Part shown: positions 30,101 through 40,643 of the stretch, one piece after another
How the letters are laid out: every line of letters starts with the position of its first letter
Position numbering within the stretch: position 1 is the stretch's first letter
Position numbers and translations under genes: made by a program
Assembly (NCBI RefSeq): GCF_003258945.1
Contig: NZ_QLIX01000007.1
Location: 1 to 64,000, forward strand
DNA length: 64,000 bases
From: Roseicella frigidaeris
GTDB taxonomy: Bacteria > Pseudomonadota > Alphaproteobacteria > Acetobacterales > Acetobacteraceae
Direction: 5' to 3'
The notes under the pieces: generated by a model
Told to the model about the DNA's origin: nothing
What the model saw: the letters and a program-made list of their open reading frames with translations, nothing else
Databases searched by the model: none

Positions 30101-31105
30101 ATGCTGAAGCTCGGATATAAGGCCTCGGCGGAGCAATTCGCCCCGGCGCGGCTGCTGGACTACGGCATCCTCGCCGAGCAGGCCGGCTTCGAGTCCTGCT
30201 TCATCTCCGACCATTTCCAACCCTGGAAGCACACCGACGGGCACGCGCCGAACTCGCTGGTCTGGCTCGGCGCGCTCGGGGCGCGCACCGAGCGGCTGGT
30301 GATCGGCACCAGCGTGCTGACGCCGACCTTCCGCTACCATCCCTCCATCGTCGCCCAGGCCTTCGGCACGCTGGGCGCGATGTATCCCGGCCGCGTCATC
30401 CTCGGCATCGGCACCGGCGAGGGGCTGAACGAGGTGCCCTCGACCGGCGCGCCCTGGCCGGAGTTCAAGGAGCGCTTCGCCCGGATGCGCGAGGCGGTGC
30501 AGCTCATGCGCCGGCTCTGGACCGAGGAGCGCGTCAGCTTCGAGGGCCAGTACTACCGCACCGAGAAGGCGACGATCTACGACCGGCCGGAGCGGCCGGT
30601 GCCGGTCTATGTCGCCGCCGCCGGCGCGCTGGTGGCGAAATATGCCGGCCGCAGCGGCGACGGCTTCATCTGCACCAGCGGCAAGAAGCCCGAGCTCTAC
30701 ACCGAGACGCTGCTGCCCAATGTCGCGGCGGGGCTGGAGGCGGCGGCGGCGCCGAAGCCGGACTATGAGCGGATGATCGAGATCAAGGTCTCCTTCGACA
30801 CCGACCGCGAGCGGGCGATGCAGGATACCCGGCATTGGGCCGCCCTCGCCCTCTCGCCCGAGGAGAAGATGCAGGTCGAGGACCCGGTCGAGATGGAGCG
30901 GCTCGCCGATGCGCTGCCGGTCGAGCGGGCGGCGAGCCGCTGGATCGTCTCCGCCGACCCGGAGGAGCAGGTGGAGAAGATCGGGTATTACATCGGCCTC
31001 GGCTTCAACCACCTCGTCTTCCACGCCCCCGGCCCCGACCAGGCGCGCTTCCTGACCCTGTTCGGGGAGCGGGTGCTGCCCCTGCTGCGCCGCCGCTTCG
31101 GGTGA
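30101..31105 (+). CDS. fgd: Fgd-type F420-dependent glucose-6-phosphate dehydrogenase
   Basis: Reduces coenzyme F420 with glucose-6-phosphate, giving 6-phosphogluconolactone and F420H2. It has 334 residues against about 336 in mycobacterial Fgd1, and shares [21 protein letters not shown] (Asp 37, His 38 and Trp 42 in the catalytic positions), [16 protein letters not shown]-type [24 protein letters not shown] and [13 protein letters not shown]. This is far closer to Fgd than to generic luciferase-like enzymes. The stop overlaps cofE (GTGA), which places the reductase in the same transcript as cofactor synthesis. Unusual for Proteobacteria. Confidence 0.9.
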   Translation: MLKLGYKASAEQFAPARLLDYGILAEQAGFESCFISDHFQPWKHTDGHAPNSLVWLGALGARTERLVIGTSVLTPTFRYHPSIVAQAFGTLGAMYPGRVILGIGTGEGLNEVPSTGAPWPEFKERFARMREAVQLMRRLWTEERVSFEGQYYRTEKATIYDRPERPVPVYVAAAGALVAKYAGRSGDGFICTSGKKPELYTETLLPNVAAGLEAAAAPKPDYERMIEIKVSFDTDRERAMQDTRHWAALALSPEEKMQVEDPVEMERLADALPVERAASRWIVSADPEEQVEKIGYYIGLGFNHLVFHAPGPDQARFLTLFGERVLPLLRRRFG

Positions 31106-31842
31106 CCGATACGCTGAGCCTGACCGCCCTGCCGGACCTGCCCATGGTCCGGGCGGGCGACGACCTCGCGGCGCTGCTGCAGGCCGGGCTCGACCACGCC
31201 GGGCTGCGGCCCGCGCCGGGCGACGTGCTCGCCGTGGCGCAGAAGGTGGTGAGCAAGGCGGAGGGGCGCAGCGTGCCCCTCGCCTCCGTCACCCCCTCGG
31301 CCGCGGCGCTCCGCCTCGCCGCGGAGACCGGCAAGGACCCGCGGCTGGTCGAGCTGATCCTCTCGGAATCCGTGCGCGTCGTGCGGTCGCGGCCGAACCT
31401 CATCATCGTCGAGCACCGGCTCGGCTGCGTCATGGCCAATGCCGGCATCGACCAGTCCAATCTCGGCCAGGAGGGGCACGCGCTGCTGCTGCCGGCGGAT
31501 CCCGATGCCAGCGCCGCCCGCCTCGCCGCGCGGCTCGGCCTCGCCGTCGTCGTCACCGACAGCTTCGGCCGGGCCTGGCGGCGCGGCACGGTCGGGGTGG
31601 CGATCGGCGCCGCCGGCCTGCCCGCCCTGCTCGACCTGCGCGGCCAGCCGGACCTCTTCGGCCGCAGCCTGCAGGTGAGCATCACCGGCTTCGCCGACGA
31701 GATCGCCGCCGCCGCCGGCCTCGTCATGGGCCAGGGCGCCGAGGGGCGGCCGGCGGTGCTGCTGCGCGGCCTGGCCTGGACGGCGCCGCCCCTCCCCGCC
31801 GCGGAGCTCATCCGTAGCGAGGCGGAGGACCTGTTCCGGTGA
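31102..31842 (+). CDS. cofE: CofE: coenzyme F420 gamma-glutamyl ligase, single-domain form
   Basis: Adds glutamate residues to F420-0 using GTP. A GTG start overlaps the fgd stop, giving 246 residues, the size of archaeal CofE. Family features include [53 protein letters not shown] and the [16 protein letters not shown] stretch. The actinobacterial FbiB homologue carries an extra nitroreductase domain that reduces dehydro-F420; it is absent here. It is coupled to cofD by GTGA. Confidence 0.92.
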   Translation: MTDTLSLTALPDLPMVRAGDDLAALLQAGLDHAGLRPAPGDVLAVAQKVVSKAEGRSVPLASVTPSAAALRLAAETGKDPRLVELILSESVRVVRSRPNLIIVEHRLGCVMANAGIDQSNLGQEGHALLLPADPDASAARLAARLGLAVVVTDSFGRAWRRGTVGVAIGAAGLPALLDLRGQPDLFGRSLQVSITGFADEIAAAAGLVMGQGAEGRPAVLLRGLAWTAPPLPAAELIRSEAEDLFR

Positions 31843-32759
31843 TCGTCGCGCTCTCGGGCGGCATCGGCGGGGCGAAGCTGGCGCTCGGCCTGGCGCAGCT
31901 CCTGCCGCCGGAGGAGCTGCTGGTCGTCGCCAATACCGGCGATGATTTCGAGCATCTCGGCCTCGCCATCAGCCCCGATATCGACACCCTCACCTACACC
32001 CTCGCCGGCCTCGACAATCCGGAGCTCGGCTGGGGCCGGCGCGACGAGAGCTGGGCCTGCATGGAGACCCTGGCGGCGCTCGGCGGCCCGGACTGGTTCC
32101 GCCTCGGCGACCGCGACCTGGCGCTGCACCTGCTGCGCACCGCGCGCCTGCGGGCCGGGGAGACGCTCTCGGCCGTCACCGACGATATCCGCCGCCGCCT
32201 CGGCATCGGCGCCCGCATCCTGCCGATGAGCGACGACCCGGTGCGCACCCGCATCGGCACCGATACCGGCTGGCTCGACTTCCAGGACTGGTTCGTCGGC
32301 CGGCGCGCCGGGCCGGCGGTGCGGGCGATCGACTTCGCCGGCGCTGGCAAGGCCCGGCCGCTGCCGGCGGTGCTCGCGGCGCTGGCCGCCCGGCCGCGCG
32401 CCGTGGTGATCTGCCCAAGCAACCCCTTCATCAGCATCGAGCCGATCCTCGCCCTGCCGGGGATGCGCGAGGCGATCCAGGCGAGCGGCGCGCCCGTCAT
32501 CGCCGTCTCGCCCATCATCGCCGGCCAGGCGGTGAAGGGGCCGACGGCGAAGATCTTCGCCGAGCTCGGCACCCCGCCCACCGCCGCCGCCGTCGCCGCC
32601 CGCTATGGCGGGCTGCTGCATGGCTTCGTCATGGAGGAGGGCGACGAGGCCGCCGGCATCGCCCCCCGCGTCTTCCGCGCCGCGACGCTGATGCGGAGCC
32701 TCGAGGACAAGGTGTCGCTGGCCCGCGCCGTGCTCGCCGCCGCCGAGGCGCTGCGGTGA
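31839..32759 (+). CDS. cofD: CofD: 2-phospho-L-lactate (or analogue) transferase
   Basis: Joins the phospho-hydroxyacid moiety, supplied as a GDP-activated donor, to Fo, giving F420-0 or a variant. It has 306 residues with the GTG start inside the cofE stop. The N-terminal [15 protein letters not shown] nucleotide loop, [28 protein letters not shown] and [13 protein letters not shown] are characteristic of CofD/FbiA. GTGA coupling continues to cofC. Which hydroxyacid is transferred cannot be read from the sequence by eye. Confidence 0.94.
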   Translation: MIVALSGGIGGAKLALGLAQLLPPEELLVVANTGDDFEHLGLAISPDIDTLTYTLAGLDNPELGWGRRDESWACMETLAALGGPDWFRLGDRDLALHLLRTARLRAGETLSAVTDDIRRRLGIGARILPMSDDPVRTRIGTDTGWLDFQDWFVGRRAGPAVRAIDFAGAGKARPLPAVLAALAARPRAVVICPSNPFISIEPILALPGMREAIQASGAPVIAVSPIIAGQAVKGPTAKIFAELGTPPTAAAVAARYGGLLHGFVMEEGDEAAGIAPRVFRAATLMRSLEDKVSLARAVLAAAEALR

Positions 32760-33421
32760 GCATGGGCGCGATCTGGGCCATCCTGCCGGTGAAGGAGATG
32801 CAGGGCTCGAAGCAGCGCCTCTCGCCGCTGCTCTCGCCGGAGGAGCGGGTGGCGCTGATGCGGGTGATGGCGGGCGAGGTGCTGGACGCGCTCTGCGCCG
32901 CGCGCGGCCTGGCCGGCGTCGCCGTCGTCACCCTCGATGCCTGGACCACGGCCGAGGCGGCGCGGCGCGGCGCCCGGGTGATCACCGAGGGCGCGCGCGA
33001 GGGGCATACCGGCAGCGTCACCGCCGCGGCGCGGCTTCTGGCGGCGGAGGGCGCCGCGGGCGTGCTGACCATGCCGGGCGACATCCCGGCGGTGACGCCG
33101 GCCGAGGTGGAGGCGCTGGTCGCGGCGCATGGCGCGGCGCCGGCCTTCACCATCGCCCCCTCGCATGACGAGATGGGCTCGAACGGCGTGGTGCTCTCGC
33201 CGCCGGACGCCGTGCCGCTGCGCTTCGGCGATGACAGCTACCGCCCGCACCTCGCCGCGGCCCGGGCCCAGGGCATCGCGCCGCGGGTGGTGCCCCTGCC
33301 GGGCGTGGCGATGGATATCGACCATCCGGCGGATCTGGCGATGTTCGCCGGCCTTGCCCTGGCGCGCCCGACCCGGACGCTGGCCTGGCTGCGCGAGAGC
33401 GGCGTGCTGGCGCGGCTGTAA
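32756..33421 (+). CDS. cofC: CofC: phospholactate (or 3-phosphoglycerate/PEP) guanylyltransferase
   Basis: Activates a phosphorylated hydroxyacid with GTP for CofD. It has 221 residues and a nucleotidyltransferase fold: ILPVKEMQGSKQRLSPLL at the N-terminus, LTMPGDIPAVTPAEVEAL and GSNGVVLSPPDAVPLRFGDDS, then DIDHPADLAMF. A GTG at 32756 overlaps the cofD stop; ATG at 32762 is the alternative. Substrate choice varies in this family: 2-phospholactate in archaea, PEP in actinobacteria, 3-phosphoglycerate in some Proteobacteria. It ends the four-gene fgd-cofEDC run. Confidence 0.92.
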   Translation: MSMGAIWAILPVKEMQGSKQRLSPLLSPEERVALMRVMAGEVLDALCAARGLAGVAVVTLDAWTTAEAARRGARVITEGAREGHTGSVTAAARLLAAEGAAGVLTMPGDIPAVTPAEVEALVAAHGAAPAFTIAPSHDEMGSNGVVLSPPDAVPLRFGDDSYRPHLAAARAQGIAPRVVPLPGVAMDIDHPADLAMFAGLALARPTRTLAWLRESGVLARL

Positions 33422-33456
33422 GGATCGCCGCGCAGCGGCGAACATCTCCTGCGAAC

Positions 33457-33550
33457 GGACTGGTCCTTGACCGGTCCGAGGCCCCGAATGGGGCCCGCGG
33501 CCTATGCCGCGAAGCCAAGCAAACCGGAGGTTTGCGCCCGGCGTCTGAGG
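33457..33550 (+). repeat. Family A palindromic repeat, copy A3
   Basis: Lies between the converging cofC and cofGH genes. Hairpins: GGACTGG/CCGGTCC (33457-33477), GGCCCC-GAAT-GGGGCC, CGCGGC-CTAT-GCCGCG (33496-33511) and CAAACC-GGA-GGTTTG, the last preceded by the conserved GCGAAGCCAAGC. Compared with A2, the first GAAT hairpin and the middle hairpin have different stem bases that still pair. A separate small hairpin, CGCCGC-GCA-GCGGCG, lies at 33426-33440 just after cofC. Confidence 0.7.
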
Positions 33551-33551
33551 G

Positions 33552-33579
33552 GGCCGTTGATGGGTCACCATCAACGGCC
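33552..33579. terminator. Perfect 11-bp hairpin between convergent cofC and cofGH
   Basis: GGCCGTTGATG and CATCAACGGCC form a perfect 11-bp stem around loop GGTCAC, ending eight bases from the cofGH stop codon. Read from the minus strand it follows the cofGH stop directly, and from the plus strand it lies beyond cofC, so it could serve as a two-way terminator. There is no long U-run, so it might act instead as an mRNA-end stabiliser. Confidence 0.55.
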
Positions 33580-33586
33580 GCTGGTA

Positions 33587-35932
<2,346 letters not shown>

Positions 35933-35995
35933 GCTTGCGCTCCCCCGCCACTCCCCCGCATCGTGGGCGCTGACCGGGCCGGATGCAATGCGCCC

Positions 35996-36022
35996 CCGGG
36001 GCGCTCCCCAGGAGCGCCCCGG
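35996..36022. promoter_or_regulatory. Perfect 12-bp hairpin in the cofGH/LLM divergent promoter region
   Basis: CCGGGGCGCTCC and GGAGCGCCCCGG pair perfectly around loop CCA. The hairpin lies 63 bases upstream of the cofGH start and 41 bases upstream of the divergent luciferase-like gene at 36064. It could be an operator for both genes or a leader RNA structure; the sequence alone does not decide. No other feature was seen in this 131-base region. Confidence 0.4.
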
Positions 36023-36063
36023 AGCGATGCCCCGAGGCAGCCCGCCCCAGCGGAGGAAACAGC

Positions 36064-37017
36064 ATGCAGATCGGCTTCAGCGCGCCGAGCGGTGGCCCGC
36101 TCGCCACCCCGGACGCCCTGACCCGGCTGGCGCAGGAGGCCGAGTCCCTGGGCTTCGGCTACGCCACCGTCAGCGACCACGTGGTGATCCCGACCGACAT
36201 CCACGCGAAATATCCCTATACCGACAGCGGCGAATTCCCCGCCAGCTCGCGCGGCGAGCGGCACGAGCAGCTCACGCAGGTGATGTTCCTCGCGGCGCGG
36301 ACGACGCGGCTGCGCTTCGTCACCTCGGTCATGGTGGTGCCGCACCGGCCGGCGCTGCTGACCGCGAAGATCCTCTCGACCATCGATGTCCTCTCCGGCG
36401 GCCGGCTGACGCTCGGCATCGGCGCGGGCTGGCTGCGCGAGGAGTTCGAGGCGCTGCAGGTGCCGGACTTCGCCGCCCGCGGCAAGGTGACGGACGAGTA
36501 CATCCTGGCGGCCAAGACCCTCTGGACAGAGCCGAAGCCGCGCTTTGCCGGCGAGCATGTCCGCTTCGGCGACATCACCTTCGAGCCGAAGCCGGTGCAG
36601 CGGGGCGGGCCGCCGATCTGGGTGGGCGGCGAGAGCGGCCCGGCGCTGCGCCGCACGGCCCGGCTCGGCGATGCCTGGTACCCGATCGGCACCAACCCCG
36701 CCTTCCCGCTGGAGAGCCTCGCCCGCTACCGCGCCGCGGTGGCGAAGCTGCGGGGCCTGGCCGAGAAGGAGGGCCGCGACCCCGGCGCCATCGGCCTCGC
36801 CTACCGCGTCCAGCGCTACGGGCCGGAGGTGCCGCCGACCGCGGGGGATGGCGAGCGGCGGCTCTTCTCCGGCCAGCCGGCGCAGATCGCCGACGACCTG
36901 AAGGCGCTGCGGGACATGGGCGTCATCGGCGTCGACCTCACCTTCCCCGGCGACACGGTCGAGGCGGTGCTGGCGAGCATGCGCGCCTTCCGCGACGATG
37001 CGATGCGGGGGCTCTGA
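36064..37017 (+). CDS. Probable F420-dependent luciferase-like oxidoreductase (Rv2161c-like)
   Basis: A 317-residue luciferase-superfamily protein beginning MQIGFSAPSGGPLATPD, with YATVSDHVVIPTDIHAKYPY, GGRLTLGIGAGWLREEFEAL and a PPIWVGGESGPALRR segment, the pattern of the Rv2161c-type probable F420-dependent group. The ribosome site GGAGGAAAC fixes the start. The next gene begins one base after its stop, and both diverge from cofGH, which makes F420 use likely. Substrate unknown. Confidence 0.83.
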   Translation: MQIGFSAPSGGPLATPDALTRLAQEAESLGFGYATVSDHVVIPTDIHAKYPYTDSGEFPASSRGERHEQLTQVMFLAARTTRLRFVTSVMVVPHRPALLTAKILSTIDVLSGGRLTLGIGAGWLREEFEALQVPDFAARGKVTDEYILAAKTLWTEPKPRFAGEHVRFGDITFEPKPVQRGGPPIWVGGESGPALRRTARLGDAWYPIGTNPAFPLESLARYRAAVAKLRGLAEKEGRDPGAIGLAYRVQRYGPEVPPTAGDGERRLFSGQPAQIADDLKALRDMGVIGVDLTFPGDTVEAVLASMRAFRDDAMRGL

Positions 37018-37018
37018 G

Positions 37019-38047
37019 ATGCGGCTCGGCCTCACCCTCGGCATGGGCGCCGGCGTCGACATCGCGCTGGTGCTGGAAGCGGAACGCCTCGGCTACAGCA
37101 GCGTCTGGTGCGGCGAGAGCTACGGCAACGACGCCGTCAGCCCGGTCGCCTGGGTGCTCGCCCGCACCTCGCGCATCAAGGCCGGCACCGGCATCATGCA
37201 GATGCCCGCCCGCACCCCGGCCTGCGCCGCCAGCACGGCGATGACGCTGCAGATGCTCTCGGGCGACCGCTTCCTCTGCGGCGTCGGCCCCTCCGGCCCG
37301 CAGGTGGTGGAGGGCTGGCACGGCCAGCCCTACGGCACGCCGATGACCCGCACGCGCGAATACATCTCCATCATCCGGGCGATCGTCGCGCGCGAGGCGC
37401 CGCTGGAGCACCAGGGCGAGCATTACCGCATCCCCTATGACGGGCCGGACGCGACCGGGCTCGGCAAGCCGCTGAAGAGCATCCTGCACGGCCGGCCGCT
37501 GCGCTTCTACTGCGCCTCCATCACCCCGGGCGGCATGCGGCTGGCGGGCGAGGTGGCCGACGGCAACCTGCCGATCTTCATGTCGCCCGAGGGCGCCGAC
37601 CTCGTCGTGAAGCCGACGCTCGAGGGCATGGCGAAGGCGGGCAAGCCGGCCGACCTCTCGGGCTTCGACATCGCGCCCTACACCAAGATCCGCCTCGGCG
37701 ACGACCTCCAGGCCTGCCGGGACGCGGTGAAGCCGGAGCTCGCGCTCTATATCGGCGGCATGGGCGCGCGGGGGAAGAATTTCTACAACGACTATGTCCG
37801 CCGCCTCGGCTACCCCGATGCGGCGGCGGCGATCCAGGACGCCTATCTGGCGCGGCGCCAGCGCGAGGCCGCGGCGCTGGTGCCGGACAAGCTGGTGGAC
37901 GAGATCGCGCTGGTCGGGCCGGCCGACCGCATCCGCGGCCGGCTGCAGGACTGGAAGGCGGTGGCGCGCGACGGGAAGATCGGCACGCTGGTCCTGACCG
38001 GCGCCACCCAGGCCGCGCTGCGCGTCGTGGCGGAGGCGGTGCTGTGA
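37019..38047 (+). CDS. Probable F420-dependent luciferase-like oxidoreductase (Rv3520c-like)
   Basis: A 342-residue protein opening MRLGLTLGMGAGVDIALVLE, with GERYGND-type GESYGNDAVSP, RIKAGTGIMQMPARTPA, VGPSGPQVVEGWHGQPYG and TRTREYISIIRAIV. The SGPQVVEGWxGQPY string is characteristic of the Rv3520c-type F420-dependent group. It starts one base after the previous luciferase-like gene and overlaps the NHL-repeat gene by GTGA, so three genes are co-transcribed. Substrate unknown. Confidence 0.83.
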   Translation: MRLGLTLGMGAGVDIALVLEAERLGYSSVWCGESYGNDAVSPVAWVLARTSRIKAGTGIMQMPARTPACAASTAMTLQMLSGDRFLCGVGPSGPQVVEGWHGQPYGTPMTRTREYISIIRAIVAREAPLEHQGEHYRIPYDGPDATGLGKPLKSILHGRPLRFYCASITPGGMRLAGEVADGNLPIFMSPEGADLVVKPTLEGMAKAGKPADLSGFDIAPYTKIRLGDDLQACRDAVKPELALYIGGMGARGKNFYNDYVRRLGYPDAAAAIQDAYLARRQREAAALVPDKLVDEIALVGPADRIRGRLQDWKAVARDGKIGTLVLTGATQAALRVVAEAVL

Positions 38048-39000
38048 GCGGCCCCTTCGGCGAGGGCGGTTTCCGCTACGAGCCGGTGCCCGGCTGGGGC
38101 AGCCTGCCGCCGGGATGGTCGCTGAAGGAGGTGGCCGCCGTCGCGGTGGACAGCCAGGACCGCGTCTACGCCTTCAACCGCGGCGAGCACCCGATGGTGG
38201 TCTTCGACCGCGCGGGCCGCTTCCTGACCTCCTGGGGCGAGGGCCTCTTCACCCGCGCGCATGGCCTGCATATCGGCCCCGACGACATGCTCTGGTGCAC
38301 CGATGACGGCGACCACACGGTGCGCAAATGCACGCCGGAGGGCGAGGTGCTGATGACCATCGGCCTGCCCGGCCGGCCGGCGCCCTTCATGTCGGGCCGG
38401 CCCTTCAACCGCTGCACCCATACCGCGCTCTCGCCCGAGGGCGACCTCTACGTCTCCGACGGCTACGGCAATGCCGCGGTGCATAAATACGCGCCGGATG
38501 GCCGCCACCTCCTCTCCTGGGGGCGGCCCGGCACCGGGCCGGGCGAGTTCAACCTGCCGCACAACATCGTCTGCGACGAGGCCGGCCTCGTCTATGTCGC
38601 GGACCGGGAGAGCCACCGCATCCAGATCTTCGACGGCAAGGGCGGCGTCCAGGGCGAATGGACGAATGTCCACCGCCCCTGCGCCCTCTTCCTCGGCAAG
38701 GGCCGCTGCCCCTGCTGCTATGTCGGCGAGCTCGGCCCGCAGCTCCCGGTGAACCAGGCCTTCCCCAATCTCGGCCCGCGCATCAGCGTGCTCGACATGC
38801 AGGGCAAGCCGCTCTCGCGCTTCGGCACGCTCGGCGACGGCGCGGGGCAGTTCTGGTCGCCGCACGGGCTGGCGGTGGATTCCCGGGGCGACCTCTATGT
38901 CGGCGAGGTCAGCTTCACCGCCTGGCCGCGCTACCATGACGGGCAGCCGCCGCCGCCCGAGGGCGTGCGCTGCCTGCAGAAATACCGGCGTCTCGGCTGA
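38044..39000 (+). CDS. NHL-repeat beta-propeller protein (amidating-lyase-like)
   Basis: A 318-residue cytoplasmic beta-propeller. NHL-type blades recur: AVDSQDRVYAFNRGEHPMVV, ALSPEGDLYVSDGYGNAAVH, IVCDEAGLVYVADRESHRIQ and AVDSRGDLYVGEV. Many such bacterial proteins are annotated as peptidyl-alpha-hydroxyglycine alpha-amidating-lyase-like, but that activity is unproven for them. A GKGRCPCCYVGEL segment with three Cys is an unusual insertion. A GTG start overlaps the preceding LLM stop. No signal peptide is seen. Confidence 0.75.
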   Translation: MSGPFGEGGFRYEPVPGWGSLPPGWSLKEVAAVAVDSQDRVYAFNRGEHPMVVFDRAGRFLTSWGEGLFTRAHGLHIGPDDMLWCTDDGDHTVRKCTPEGEVLMTIGLPGRPAPFMSGRPFNRCTHTALSPEGDLYVSDGYGNAAVHKYAPDGRHLLSWGRPGTGPGEFNLPHNIVCDEAGLVYVADRESHRIQIFDGKGGVQGEWTNVHRPCALFLGKGRCPCCYVGELGPQLPVNQAFPNLGPRISVLDMQGKPLSRFGTLGDGAGQFWSPHGLAVDSRGDLYVGEVSFTAWPRYHDGQPPPPEGVRCLQKYRRLG

Positions 39001-39010
39001 GCCCCGCGCC

Positions 39011-40582
39011 ATGGCCGCCGGTCTCGACCCTGGTCTCGCCACCCGCCTCGACCGCCTGGCCCGGCGCCTGCCCCGGACCTATCCCGGCCCGGGCGGCGCG
39101 CTCGCGGTGCTGCGCCAGGGCGAGGTGCTGCTGCGCCATGCCTGGGGCTTCGCCAATGCCGAGCGGCGCATCCCCTTCACGCCGCAGACCCTGTTCCGCC
39201 TCTGCTCGATCACCAAGCAGTTCACCTGCGCGGCGATGCTGGAGGCCTGCCCGGACCCGGCCGTGCTCGATGCGGCGATCCGCGCCCGGCTGCCGCGCCT
39301 CGGCGCCGCGGCGCCCGGTGCGCTGCACTGCGCGCACAACCAGTCGGGCCTGCGCGACTACTGGGCGGTCGCCATGCTGCATGGCTCGCCGGTCGAGGCG
39401 CCCTTCGGCGATGCCGAGGCGATGCGGGTCATCGCCGGCACCGCCTCGCTGCACTTCGCGCCGGGCACGCGCTATTCCTATGTGAACCAGAATTTCCGCC
39501 TGCTCTCCGAGGCGCTGGAGACGGAGACCGGCCAGGGCTTCGCGGCGCTGCTGCGCCGCCTCTTCGAGCGCGCCGGCATGCCGACCGCCTTCCTCGCCGC
39601 CGATACCCGCGCCATGCCGGATGGCACCGAGGGCTATGAGGGCAGCCAGGCCGGCGGCTTCCGCGCCGCCGAGAACCGCATCCTCTGGACCGGCGATGCC
39701 GGGCTCGGCGCCAGCCTCGAGGACATGATCGCCTGGGAGCGCTTCCTCGATGCCGGGCGGGACGATCCTGGCTCGCTGCCCGCCCGACTCGCCGCGCCGG
39801 TTGCCTTCGCCGGCGGCGCGCCGGCCCCCTACGGCTTCGGCCTGGCGCGCGGCACCGCCTTCGGCCATGCCCTGCTCGGCCATGGCGGGGCGCTGCGCGG
39901 CTGGCGCAGCCACCGGCTCTACGTCCCGGCCGAGCGGATCTCGGTGGTCGTGCTGTTCAACCACCTCTCGGACGCGCATGCGGCGGCGATGGAGGCGCTC
40001 GCCACCGTGCTGGACGCGCCCATGCCGGGCCCCGATGCCGCGCTGCCGATGCCGGCCTGGGCGGGCGCCTATGCCGAGCCGGAGACCGGCCTGCTCGCCC
40101 GCATCGAGCCGGCGATGCCGGGCCGGCTGCGGCTGCGCTTCGGCCATTCGCCGGAGTTGCTCGACCTGCAGCCGGATGGCAGCGCGACGAACGGCCAGAC
40201 CAGGCTGCAGCCAGGCCCGGCCGGCCTTTGGCTGGAGCGGCCACAGGAGAATTTCCGCAGTCGCCTCGAGCCGCTCAACGGCATGCCGGCCACGGACATC
40301 GCCGGCCGCTATCGCTGCGAGGAGCTGGAGGCGGAGCTGCACATCGCCGCGGCCGGCGGCCTGCCCTATGGCGGCTTCGCCGGTGTCCTCGGCCAGGGCC
40401 GGATGGAGCTGCTGGAGCCGGTGGCGCAGGATGTCTGGACCCTGCCCTGCCCCCGCGCGCTGGACCACACGCCGCCGGGCGACTGGACCCTCGCCTTCCG
40501 CCGCGGCGCGGACGGGCAGGTGGAGGGCGTTCGCCTCGGCTGCTGGCTGGCGCGCGGGCTGGACTACCGCCGCATCGGGTAG
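39011..40582 (+). CDS. dap: D-aminopeptidase (DAP, penicillin-recognising serine hydrolase)
   Basis: Releases N-terminal D-residues from peptides, amides and esters. It has 523 residues against about 520 for the Ochrobactrum anthropi enzyme, and follows it closely: RYPGPGG-type TYPGPGGALAVL near the N-terminus, Ser 66-x-x-Lys 69 in SITKQFTCA, Tyr 157-Val-Asn 159, His 291-Gly-Gly in LLGHGGALRGWR, and the closing GCWLARGLDYRRIG. Two C-terminal beta domains follow the catalytic domain, as in DAP. It lies ten bases after the NHL gene. Confidence 0.9.
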   Translation: MAAGLDPGLATRLDRLARRLPRTYPGPGGALAVLRQGEVLLRHAWGFANAERRIPFTPQTLFRLCSITKQFTCAAMLEACPDPAVLDAAIRARLPRLGAAAPGALHCAHNQSGLRDYWAVAMLHGSPVEAPFGDAEAMRVIAGTASLHFAPGTRYSYVNQNFRLLSEALETETGQGFAALLRRLFERAGMPTAFLAADTRAMPDGTEGYEGSQAGGFRAAENRILWTGDAGLGASLEDMIAWERFLDAGRDDPGSLPARLAAPVAFAGGAPAPYGFGLARGTAFGHALLGHGGALRGWRSHRLYVPAERISVVVLFNHLSDAHAAAMEALATVLDAPMPGPDAALPMPAWAGAYAEPETGLLARIEPAMPGRLRLRFGHSPELLDLQPDGSATNGQTRLQPGPAGLWLERPQENFRSRLEPLNGMPATDIAGRYRCEELEAELHIAAAGGLPYGGFAGVLGQGRMELLEPVAQDVWTLPCPRALDHTPPGDWTLAFRRGADGQVEGVRLGCWLARGLDYRRIG

Positions 40583-40584
40583 CT

Positions 40585-40631
40585 CCCCACGACCTCGCTA
40601 CGCGCCGCAGTCGGAGGCCCGTGATTCGCCC
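40585..40631 (+). repeat. Family B repeat, degenerate copy B6, at the dap 3' end
   Basis: Two bases after the dap stop the sequence CCCCACGACCTCGCTACGCG, then GGAGGCCCGTGATTCGCCCC, can be aligned to the start of copy B1 (CCCCACGAAGCCGCTGCGCG, then GGGTCCCCGTGATCGCCCC). The stem has decayed and the second hairpin is missing. It is included as a weak copy because its distance from the stop codon matches the others. Confidence 0.4.
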
Positions 40632-40643
40632 CCGGGCCTGCCG

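Noticed and set aside
40583-40643. Small open frame after dap
   Set aside because: The segment is short and aligns with a decayed family B repeat; no ribosome site or start codon of quality.
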